Source: an uncultured Bacilli bacterium
GTDB lineage: Bacteria > Bacillota_I > Bacilli_A > RF39 > UBA660
Direction of reading: 5' to 3'
Length of the DNA stretch: 64,000 nucleotides
Assembly (NCBI GenBank): GCA_934157235.1
Contig: CAKPHH010000001.1
Coordinates: 124,001 to 188,000, forward strand
Below the pieces are notes generated by a model. That model was not told the origin of the DNA. It worked only from the letters and a program-made list of their open reading frames with translations, and made no database searches. Position 1 is the first letter of the stretch; the number at the start of each line of letters is the position of its first letter. This document shows, in pieces, positions 7,690 through 14,838 of the stretch. The translations under genes and the position numbers were made by a program.

Positions 7690-9630
7690 ATGACATATGA
7701 ATTTGAATTACCATTAGTATCACTAGTATTTGTCTTAATACTAGCCATTGTTTATTTTTCCAAGAAAAAAGTAAATTTACTTGAAAATAAGATGTACGAA
7801 AAAATACTAATTTGTTCTTTAGTAGAAATAATTATTAATACTATAATTCATTTTATATGTGCCTTTAACTCCTTTGAAGTTATTCAAAGTAAATATTATC
7901 TTCTCTTTGACTTTCTAAATAAAATTTTATCAACTATGTTTGTCATGATTTTTATGTCCTTGTTATGTTACACCATAATTATAACTTATGATAAAGCCAA
8001 AAATAATGCCGCAAAACTCTTAAAAGCATCGTATATCCTTGAAATATTATTCTTTGTTGGCACATTATTTACCCATATAAATTTAGTTAACATGAGTAGT
8101 GTTATAAATGTAAATGGTCCAACTATTATTCTTGGCTACACTGTAGTAGCCATTCTCTTACTAGCTTCTTTAGTGGTAACTTTAATAAATATCAAAAGAA
8201 TTGATAAGCGTCATATCGCCATATTTGGCATAATCATTGTTTTAGGAATAATTTTTGCCTTAACATTATTATTCCCAGGTATGATTATCTATGATTTAGC
8301 CCCAGCTCTATTATGCTACATCATGTACTTCACTATAGAAAATCCAGATATTAAAATGATTGCTGAGTTAAACCTAGCAAAAGACCAGGCTGAAAAAGCT
8401 AATCATGCTAAGAGTGACTTTTTATCTAGTATGTCCCATGAAATTAGAACACCTTTAAATGCCATCGTTGGTCTATCAGAAGATATGGTTGAAAGAGGAA
8501 ATTGTCCTAAAGAGATGGAAGAGGATTTAAATGATATCTTAGAAGCATCAAGAACCCTTCTAGAAATAGTTGGTAATATTATGGATATCAATAAAATTGA
8601 AAGTGACAAACTAAAAATAATCGAAACAACTTACAACTATAAAAAAGAAGCTGAAATTCTTGCTAAAATAAATGCCACTAGAATAGGTGATAGACCAATA
8701 GAACTAAAAGTATCTATTGCTGAAGACATCCCCGAGCAATTAATTGGCGATAGAATCCATGTCAAACAAATAATTAATAACTTATTATCAAATGCTATTA
8801 AATATACTAATGAAGGAACCGTTGAGTTTACTTCCAAATGTATTAATAAAGATGATGAAACTATTTTAATAATTAGTGTTAAAGACACTGGTAGAGGTAT
8901 TAAAAAAGAAGATATTTCTAAATTATTCACAAAATTTGAACGACTTGATATTGAAAAAAGTTCTACTACTGAAGGAACAGGACTAGGTCTAGCAATCACT
9001 AAGAAAATTGTTGAAATGATGAATGGTAAGATCAATGTCCAAAGTAGTTATGGAAAAGGTTCAATCTTTATAGTTCAACTTCCTCAAAAAATAGATCGTA
9101 CTAAAATGAAAAATGACTATATTGAAACACTTTCCAAAGATACAACTTATAATGATTATAGTGATAAAAAAGTTCTAATTGTCGATGATAATAAATTAAA
9201 TATCAAAGTAGCTAGAAGAGCCCTAGAACCATTCAAAGTTCAAATAGAAGCTCTTGAAAATGGTCAAGATTGTATTAATAAAATAAATCTAGGCAAAAAA
9301 TATGATCTTATCTTAATGGACATTCAAATGCCTATTATGTCTGGAGAAACAGCCCTAAAAGAATTAAAAAAACTTCCTGATTTTAAAACCCCAGTCATTG
9401 CTTTAACAGCTGATGTAATTTATGGAAGTGAAGAAAAATATCTAGAACAGGGATTTGCTGATTATATTCCTAAACCATTTAGTAAAGATCAAATAAAAGC
9501 TAAATTAGACAAAATCTTTAAAAACGCTCCTTCTATAAGTGAAGAAGAAACTCCAACATATGATCCCAACATCGATCGTTTTAAAGATGTCGAAGCTATA
9601 GTTATTGAAAAAGATGAAACGAAGGAATGA
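7690..9630 (+). CDS. Membrane hybrid sensor histidine kinase (complete)
   Basis: 646 residues. About seven membrane spans fill residues 1-215. A HisKA domain carries the phospho-acceptor H250 in MSHEIRTPLN. The HATPase domain is intact: N-box NNLLSNAIKYT, G1 DTGRG, G2 GTGLGL. A receiver domain (about 490-615) has DD, phospho-acceptor D544 in LMDIQMP, LTAD and the conserved Lys in PKPF. Its layout and the linker FTIENPDIK are shared with the two kinases at 41888 and 43711, so the three are paralogues. No separate response regulator is adjacent; output is unknown. The ATG follows AGGTG, with GAG nearer the start. Confidence 0.9.
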   Translation: MTYEFELPLVSLVFVLILAIVYFSKKKVNLLENKMYEKILICSLVEIIINTIIHFICAFNSFEVIQSKYYLLFDFLNKILSTMFVMIFMSLLCYTIIITYDKAKNNAAKLLKASYILEILFFVGTLFTHINLVNMSSVINVNGPTIILGYTVVAILLLASLVVTLINIKRIDKRHIAIFGIIIVLGIIFALTLLFPGMIIYDLAPALLCYIMYFTIENPDIKMIAELNLAKDQAEKANHAKSDFLSSMSHEIRTPLNAIVGLSEDMVERGNCPKEMEEDLNDILEASRTLLEIVGNIMDINKIESDKLKIIETTYNYKKEAEILAKINATRIGDRPIELKVSIAEDIPEQLIGDRIHVKQIINNLLSNAIKYTNEGTVEFTSKCINKDDETILIISVKDTGRGIKKEDISKLFTKFERLDIEKSSTTEGTGLGLAITKKIVEMMNGKINVQSSYGKGSIFIVQLPQKIDRTKMKNDYIETLSKDTTYNDYSDKKVLIVDDNKLNIKVARRALEPFKVQIEALENGQDCINKINLGKKYDLILMDIQMPIMSGETALKELKKLPDFKTPVIALTADVIYGSEEKYLEQGFADYIPKPFSKDQIKAKLDKIFKNAPSISEEETPTYDPNIDRFKDVEAIVIEKDETKE

Positions 9631-9646
9631 TTATATCATTCCTTTT
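9622..9646 (+). terminator. Probable terminator at the end of the hybrid kinase gene
   Basis: Perfect 9-base stem AAGGAATGA / TCATTCCTT with loop TTATA, overlapping the stop codon. The T run after it is short (TTTT with the stem end), so read-through into the next gene is possible. Confidence 0.55.
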
Positions 9647-9666
9647 AACTTAAAAGAGGTGAAAAT

Positions 9667-10026
9667 ATGAATGATTTAATAAATTCTAAACTAGACTCCC
9701 TAGAAAAATCTAAATTTAGAGGTTCATTTCACTTGAATAATAATATGAAGCAATATGTAAAAGATAAAGGTTATCCCAAGATTGAACAAGATGCCTATGA
9801 TTTAATTACCAAACGATTAAAAGTGCTTCTCCCAAATGATGGTAAACAAACTCCTATGCGAGCTAATTCTCATCCAGTCTTTATTGCTGAACATGCAACA
9901 GGTACTTGCTGTCGTAGTTGCCTTGAAAAAATTCACCATATTAAAAAGGCTAAAATTCTAAACGATCAAGAAATAGCTTACATCGTCAAAGTTATAATGA
10001 CCTGGATTCATCGTGAAGTAGATTAA
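9667..10026 (+). CDS. DUF4186 family protein
   Basis: 119 residues, soluble. It matches my memory of the DUF4186 family: NDGKQTPMR, HPVFIAEHATGTCCRSCLEK and a conserved tail IVKVIMTWI. The CCRxC cluster and nearby histidines could bind a metal, but no function is established. It sits 36 bases after the kinase gene and may be partly co-transcribed with it. Start ATG 9667 follows AGAGGTGAAAAT. Confidence 0.8.
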   Translation: MNDLINSKLDSLEKSKFRGSFHLNNNMKQYVKDKGYPKIEQDAYDLITKRLKVLLPNDGKQTPMRANSHPVFIAEHATGTCCRSCLEKIHHIKKAKILNDQEIAYIVKVIMTWIHREVD

Positions 10027-10073
10027 GAAAAGTGCAAAAGACAATTAAAAAAGCATAACGTTTACAAAGCATT

Positions 10074-10102
10074 AAGAATGACTAGTATCATTCTTTTCTT
10101 TT
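10074..10102 (+). terminator. Terminator after the DUF4186 gene
   Basis: Stem AAGAATGA / TCATTCTT, loop CTAGTA, followed by TTCTTTTG. Confidence 0.75.
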
Positions 10103-10142
10103 GTTCTAAAAAGTTGCTTTTTTTCCTAAAATAAAAAAAATA

Positions 10143-10151
10143 TGTTATACT
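10143..10151 (+). promoter_or_regulatory. Extended -10 promoter for the phosphohexomutase gene
   Basis: TGT then TATACT (10146-10151), about 22 bases before the ATG. No convincing -35 at 17 bases, consistent with extended -10 promoters. Confidence 0.55.
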
Positions 10152-10173
10152 TTTAATAGGAGGGTAATGTTTA

Positions 10174-11547
10174 ATGAAAATAAAAGAAAATATAAATGAA
10201 AACATTTTTAGAGGTTATGACATTAGAGGTATTTATCCTACAGAATTAGATGAAGATACTGTCTATACTGTTGGCCTAGGTTTTGGTAGTTATATCCAAA
10301 CCATTGGTAAAAATACTTGTGTAATTGGACATGATAATCGTTTGTCAGGAGAAAGCCTATATAACGCTTTAATTAAAGGTATTACTGAAACCGGTGTAAA
10401 TATAATTTCTCTTGGTTTATGTACAACTCCAATGTATTATTATGCTTGTATAAAACTAGGTATTCCATCTGGTGTAATGGTAACTGCTTCCCATAATCCT
10501 AAAGATGATAATGGCTTAAAATTTGCTTTTGATGAAAAAGGAAATTGTAAAGGTCAGGAAATACAAGACTTTCTAGCTTATATCAAAGCCGGTAATTTTA
10601 AAACTGGAAATGGTACTGTGACCAATTATAGTATTAGAGAAGAATACTTAGATTTGTTCAAAACAAACCTACACTTTGGTTCAAGAAAACTAAAAGTCGT
10701 TATTGACCCTGGAAATGGTACAACTAGTATTATTGCTAAAGAGTTATATGAAATGTTTCCAATGGAGTTACATGTAATTAATGGTGAAAGTGATGGAACA
10801 TTCCCAAATCACCATCCTGATCCATGTGTTGAAGATAACTTAGCACAATTAAAGTCCAAAGTAAAAGAACTAGGTGCTGATGTTGGACTAGGCTTTGATG
10901 GTGATGGTGATAGATTAGGTGTTGTTGCTGAAGATGGAACTTTTATACCTACAGATAAATATATGATTATTATCGTTCGAGATATAATTAATAAGGTTGC
11001 TAAGAAAAAATTCCTATATGATGTAAAATGTTCTAAATCTTTAAGTGATGAAATAGAACGCTTAGGTGGAGAAGGTTTATGCTATCGTACTGGAAACTCA
11101 TACACTAAAGCTAAAGTTAGAGAAGATGATCTACCATTTGGTGGTGAATTATCTGGACATGTTTACTTTAGAGATAGATGGCCAGGCTTTGATTCAGGCA
11201 TATATGCGGGCCTTCGTTTATTAGAAATCTTATCTCATACTGATAAAACTGTAACTGAACTATTAGCAGGCATAAATAATTATTATTCAACAGAAGAATT
11301 AAAATTCAAAAGTAGTGATGATAAGAAGTTTGCTATTATTGATAAAGTAGCTGAATATGCTAAAAGTAAAGATTATAAATTCTTAGACATTGATGGCGTA
11401 AAAGTTTTATTTGCTGATGGCTGGGCTCTAGTAAGAGCTTCCAATACAGGACCTAATATAACCGCTAGATTTGAAGCAAAAACAGAAGACCGTCTAGAAA
11501 AATTGCAAAATGAGTTTATCAGCCTAATCGAAGAATATAATAAATAA
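10174..11547 (+). CDS. Phosphomannomutase/phosphoglucomutase
   Basis: 457 residues, normal for the alpha-D-phosphohexomutase superfamily. The active-site phosphoserine loop is TASHNPKDDNGLK (about residues 107-119), the metal loop is GFDGDGDRLG (about 241-250), and the sugar-binding loop is GELSGHVYF near 325. It interconverts hexose 6- and 1-phosphates for sugar-nucleotide and envelope synthesis. GELSGH fits the PMM/PGM subgroup; true substrate range is not resolvable. Start ATG 10174 after AGGAGGGTAATGTTTA. The first gene of the tandem paralogue family follows after 12 bases and is probably co-transcribed. Confidence 0.92.
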   Translation: MKIKENINENIFRGYDIRGIYPTELDEDTVYTVGLGFGSYIQTIGKNTCVIGHDNRLSGESLYNALIKGITETGVNIISLGLCTTPMYYYACIKLGIPSGVMVTASHNPKDDNGLKFAFDEKGNCKGQEIQDFLAYIKAGNFKTGNGTVTNYSIREEYLDLFKTNLHFGSRKLKVVIDPGNGTTSIIAKELYEMFPMELHVINGESDGTFPNHHPDPCVEDNLAQLKSKVKELGADVGLGFDGDGDRLGVVAEDGTFIPTDKYMIIIVRDIINKVAKKKFLYDVKCSKSLSDEIERLGGEGLCYRTGNSYTKAKVREDDLPFGGELSGHVYFRDRWPGFDSGIYAGLRLLEILSHTDKTVTELLAGINNYYSTEELKFKSSDDKKFAIIDKVAEYAKSKDYKFLDIDGVKVLFADGWALVRASNTGPNITARFEAKTEDRLEKLQNEFISLIEEYNK

Positions 11548-11559
11548 TAAAGGAGTATT

Positions 11560-12048
11560 ATGAAAAAATTAGAAATACATTATCATTGTAATAGTGAAAA
11601 TCCAACGCAAATAACCAGTCGTGCTTTTAATGTCGACTCCATTTCTAAGACATCTTATCCAAAAGAGGTACCATATCTAATTGACATATATCAGCCAGTA
11701 ACATATCTAGATGCCAATCTAGAAGAAAAACAAATACCGGTAAAAATAACTTACATGGTAGGGGAAGTCTTAACATCAAGAAAAATAATTCAAACTGCAA
11801 CATCAAAAATAAGAATGGAAAGAGACTTACCAATCGTAAATCGCTATGTTGCACCTGGTAATCATGATACCTTATTTGCCGTTTATAAAACTCCAAAGAA
11901 AAAGAGAAGATATATAGAACTATTAACTGATAGAATAAAAGTATTTAAAACTCCAGAAGACTTAAAAGAAGGCTTACTAAACTTTGAATTACTATTTTTT
12001 GAAGGTGAAAACGTAAAACGAGAAGAACCAAAAATTTATCAAAAGTAA
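11560..12048 (+). CDS. Unknown tandem-family protein, copy 1
   Basis: 162 residues, soluble, no signal peptide. Family features: N-terminus MKKLEIHYHC, a middle beta-like block with YLDANLEEK and ITYMVGE, then AVYKTPKKKRRY, IKVFKTPEDLKEGLL and the C-terminus KIYQK. I do not recognise the family. It sits 12 bases after the phosphohexomutase and shares its likely transcript, the only link to a known gene. Start ATG follows AAAGGAG. Codon use looks like the neighbours. Confidence 0.85.
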   Translation: MKKLEIHYHCNSENPTQITSRAFNVDSISKTSYPKEVPYLIDIYQPVTYLDANLEEKQIPVKITYMVGEVLTSRKIIQTATSKIRMERDLPIVNRYVAPGNHDTLFAVYKTPKKKRRYIELLTDRIKVFKTPEDLKEGLLNFELLFFEGENVKREEPKIYQK

Positions 12049-12181
12049 TAAATCTGTCTTAACTATACATAACTAATATTATTAATAGTATTGCTCCAAA
12101 CACTATATTAAAGCTTTTTAAGTAATACTTAGTAAAAAAGATAAAAAGGAAAAACTACTAATAAAGTATTAAGGAGATAAA

Positions 12182-12676
12182 ATGGAAAGATTAGATGTAA
12201 TATATTATTGTGACCCAGACAAACCAAATAAGTTTTCTAAACATGTAGGAAACATCAGTAAATTGGAAGAGATTGGTTTTCCAGAAGATGAAACACCTGT
12301 TGTAATTGAAATAGTCCATGAGGTTGAGTACTTGGATGCCGAGTTAAGACCAAGCCACTTTAAAAATCAAGTTACCTATACAGTTGGAGAAGAGCGAGAC
12401 TCTAATGAAGTATTTTCTCCTATCTTCCAACATAAAGTAGGTGATCCATATGCCTTCCATAGAAGTTGTCAGGATCATACTATGGTTGTATATACAAGCC
12501 CATCGGGAGTAAGATATACAAGACCTAAAAATTCTGATGTGAAAGCATTTAAAACTACAGAGGCTCTAAAAGAAGGTTTCATATTCTATTTAAATGCTTA
12601 TTTTGAACAAAAAGAAAAATACCAAGAAAGTATAGCTGAAAGAGTAACTTCAGCCAAAGTCTATCAGAAAAAGTAA
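12182..12676 (+). CDS. Unknown tandem-family protein, copy 2
   Basis: 164 residues. Shares with copy 1 the start MERLDVIYYC, the block YLDAELRP then VTYTVGE, then MVVYTSPSGVRY, VKAFKTTEALKEGF and the end KVYQKK. The 133-base gap before it is AT-rich and has no clear promoter; AAGGAGATAAA precedes the ATG. A good terminator follows, so copies 1-2 form one transcription unit and copies 3-5 another. Confidence 0.85.
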   Translation: MERLDVIYYCDPDKPNKFSKHVGNISKLEEIGFPEDETPVVIEIVHEVEYLDAELRPSHFKNQVTYTVGEERDSNEVFSPIFQHKVGDPYAFHRSCQDHTMVVYTSPSGVRYTRPKNSDVKAFKTTEALKEGFIFYLNAYFEQKEKYQESIAERVTSAKVYQKK

Positions 12677-12684
12677 GGCTCCAT

Positions 12685-12713
12685 AAAGAAAAGTGAACAC
12701 TTTTCTTTTTTTT
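12685..12713 (+). terminator. Terminator after tandem-family copy 2
   Basis: Stem AGAAAAGTG / CACTTTTCT with an AA loop, followed by eight T. Confidence 0.88.
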
Positions 12714-12748
12714 AGTTATTTTTTATAGCCCAACAAGCCAAGTAAAAT

Positions 12749-12777
12749 TTGCAAAAAAGCCAAAAATGTGATATAAT
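12749..12777 (+). promoter_or_regulatory. Promoter for tandem-family copies 3-5
   Basis: TTGCAA at 12749-12754, 17-base spacer, TATAAT at 12772-12777 with extended -10 TGA. About 27 bases before the ATG at 12805. Confidence 0.8.
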
Positions 12778-12804
12778 ATGTGCACTATTGAGGGGGAATA
12801 TAAT

Positions 12805-13401
12805 ATGAAAAAGTTAGATATCTATTATCATTGTAAACCAAAAGGTCAAGAAAATGGTTTCTTTAGTGTTGAGGATGTTTTAAGTGCTGATGACATTAAA
12901 TATCCTAAATTCTTTATACCAGTTCAAATAGATGTTGTAAAAACAGAAACTAGAGAAGGTCTAGATGGCGAAGAAATAACTTCTACTTCTACCATGAAAT
13001 ATACAATTGGTAGTCTTGAACAAACAGCTAAAGTATTAACAGAAATAAAAGAAGATGAAGGTAGAATTGTTAAAACACCATATAGAACAAAAATGTTAAC
13101 TGACGCTAAAGTACATGCTAGTAATGCTCTAAAAGAACAAATTTTATCTACCAATCCCGTTCTTTATAAAGATTATTTATATCCACAAGTAGCAGTCTTT
13201 AAAACACCAACAGGAGACAAACAAGTTTATGCTAAAAGTAGTTCAGTTAAAGTGTTTAGTACACTATCTGCCCTAAAGATGGCTTTTATAGGTGATACAA
13301 TTGACTACTTAGGTTCCAACAACAAAACAGAAACTCCTGCTAAAACTTACACAAAAAATACTAAATATAAAGGTCATTTCGACAACAATTCCAATAAATA
13401 G
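12805..13401 (+). CDS. Unknown tandem-family protein, copy 3
   Basis: 198 residues; longer than copies 1-2 because of a middle insertion and a tail. Starts MKKLDIYYHC; has PVQIDVVKTE, MKYTIGS, VAVFKTPTGDKQVY, VKVFSTLSALKMAF and PAKTYTKNTKYKGHF. The tail (TYTKNxKxKGxF) is shared only with copy 4, so copies 3 and 4 are the closest pair. Start: ATG 12805 with AGGGGGAATATA; the longer in-frame ATG at 12778 overlaps the -10 region and is rejected. Function unknown. Confidence 0.85.
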   Translation: MKKLDIYYHCKPKGQENGFFSVEDVLSADDIKYPKFFIPVQIDVVKTETREGLDGEEITSTSTMKYTIGSLEQTAKVLTEIKEDEGRIVKTPYRTKMLTDAKVHASNALKEQILSTNPVLYKDYLYPQVAVFKTPTGDKQVYAKSSSVKVFSTLSALKMAFIGDTIDYLGSNNKTETPAKTYTKNTKYKGHFDNNSNK

Positions 13402-13433
13402 AATTATACTTAATATAAAGAGGAGAATTTAAA

Positions 13434-14021
13434 ATGAAAAAATTAGATATTTTTTATCACTGTAATCATGAGTGCCCAAGAAGTTGTACTACATTTACCG
13501 CTAATGTTGGAAATGTAGATGAAATCGAATGGCCAATTGAAAAATTAAAAGGACCAGTTCAAGTAGATGTTGTAAAAAAAGAAGTTGAAGGTGACAGAGT
13601 ACTTTCTGCAGAAGTAACCACTTATATGATTGGTAATATTGCCGAAGCTTCAGAAGTTATAATTAGTCCATTTGGTTATCTTGAGGCTATCCAACAACCA
13701 TTAAGAGAAAGAAAACTACCAGCAAGCCAAGAAAAGTACCTAAGTGTTGAATACAAGCCTTATAGAATACCACATCCCTTAAGCTTCTATAAAAGATGTC
13801 CCAACAAAAAAATGATAGTTTATCAAACTCCATCTGGTCAAAAACAAATTTGTCCTAAAACAGAAGATATCAAAGTTTATAAAAATCTATCTGCTATGGC
13901 TATAGGCTTCTTAGGTGATGTTATTGATTACTTTGCCGAAGCTGAAAAAGAAGAAAGTACCGCTAAAACTTATACAAAAAATGATAAATTTAAAGGTAAC
14001 TTTCACGTTTTCTTTGAATAA
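13434..14021 (+). CDS. Unknown tandem-family protein, copy 4
   Basis: 195 residues. Starts MKKLDIFYHC; has PVQVDVVKKE, TTYMIGN, MIVYQTPSGQKQI, IKVYKNLSAMAIGF and TAKTYTKNDKFKGNF. Very like copy 3 at both ends, with a divergent centre, as expected after tandem duplication. It carries additional cysteines near the N-terminus (HC, then CPRSC), absent from the other copies at those places. AGAGGAGAATTTAAA precedes the ATG. Confidence 0.85.
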   Translation: MKKLDIFYHCNHECPRSCTTFTANVGNVDEIEWPIEKLKGPVQVDVVKKEVEGDRVLSAEVTTYMIGNIAEASEVIISPFGYLEAIQQPLRERKLPASQEKYLSVEYKPYRIPHPLSFYKRCPNKKMIVYQTPSGQKQICPKTEDIKVYKNLSAMAIGFLGDVIDYFAEAEKEESTAKTYTKNDKFKGNFHVFFE

Positions 14022-14076
14022 AACAAGATAGTTAAAAGGACATAGATACATAAAAAAAGAAGGGAACAAATCAAAT

Positions 14077-14642
14077 ATGCAACCATTAAATGTAAATATC
14101 ATTTTTCAAATGAAAGGTGTAAAAGTGGCTATCTCGATGTCGTAATCCCATCTCTTGATGAAATAATATATCCCAATGCCTATTTTGGCGACTGTCTAAC
14201 AGATATGATTACTATTACACAAAACGTTAGTTATTTTGATGTGGAAGGCATCGAGCAGTCTATAAATAAAAAAGTAATACTAATAGTAGGTAAAGAAGAA
14301 AAGGCTGTTAAAGTATTAGATAATACAGAAGATTATTTAGTAGGGCAATCACATCTTGAAAGTGCTATGCCATTATTAAAAGTTAAAGGTAACTCTTTCC
14401 TACCAGATCAAGCTGATATAAGCCCATATAACTTTGCCCAGAAATGCACTGGTAACCCTAGACAAATGATTGTCTATAAAGAACCAAACTCAAAGAAAAA
14501 ATACATTTTTCCAAAGACAAAAACTACTAAGTCTTTTAAAACTCCAGCTGATTTAAAAGATGGATTCTATACTTTTCTAAAGGCTTATTTTGCTAACGAT
14601 AATACAAAAGGTGAAAAAACAAAAGTATATACAAGAAAATAA
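14077..14642 (+). pseudogene. Tandem-family copy 5 with a frameshift near the start
   Basis: From ATG 14077 the frame reads MQPLNV, matching the family start MKKLDI, then leaves the family frame. From 14085 onward another frame reads on to the stop at 14642 with family features: KYHFSNERC after the start, YFDVEG, VILIVGK, MIVYKEPNSKKKY, KSFKTPADLKDGF and KVYTRK. The join looks like a single missing base around 14094. Without it the only in-frame start is ATG 14205, which has no ribosome-binding site and loses the conserved N-terminus. It is a fresh pseudogene, a sequencing error, or a shortened gene. Confidence 0.7.
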
Positions 14643-14671
14643 ATGTAATAGTATTAACTATAAATAAATAG

Positions 14672-14697
14672 AATATTCCCATTGGGAATATTTTTTC
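14672..14697 (+). terminator. Terminator after the tandem family
   Basis: Perfect 9-base stem AATATTCCC / GGGAATATT with an ATT loop, followed by TTTTT. Confidence 0.9.
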
Positions 14698-14712
14698 TTT
14701 GCAAAAAAACTC

Positions 14713-14741
14713 TTGTCTAATTTTAAAACTTATGATATATT
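14713..14741 (+). promoter_or_regulatory. Promoter for the helicase gene
   Basis: TTGTCT at 14713-14718, 17-base spacer, TATATT at 14736-14741 with extended -10 TGA. It gives a leader of about 90 bases before the ATG at 14839. Confidence 0.7.
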
Positions 14742-14760
14742 GAAACAGACGTTTAGCGAG

Positions 14761-14814
14761 AAAATACTATATTTAAATTATAACTACATGAATAAATGTA
14801 GTATTTTGGTTTTT
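14761..14814 (+). promoter_or_regulatory. Structured leader with two exclusive hairpins
   Basis: AAAATACTA (14761-14769) can pair with TAGTATTTT (14799-14807). ACTACAT (14783-14789) can pair with ATGTAGT (14796-14802), followed by ATTTTGGTTTTT like a weak terminator. The two stems share bases 14799-14802 and cannot form together. This looks like an attenuator or switch between promoter and helicase gene; it matches no riboswitch class I recognise. Confidence 0.4.
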
Positions 14815-14838
14815 AAAGAATAAATTAAGGAGGTATAT

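Noticed and set aside
8637..9035. 132-residue minus-strand frame opposite the hybrid kinase
   Set aside because: Shadow of the coding strand; no start signals.
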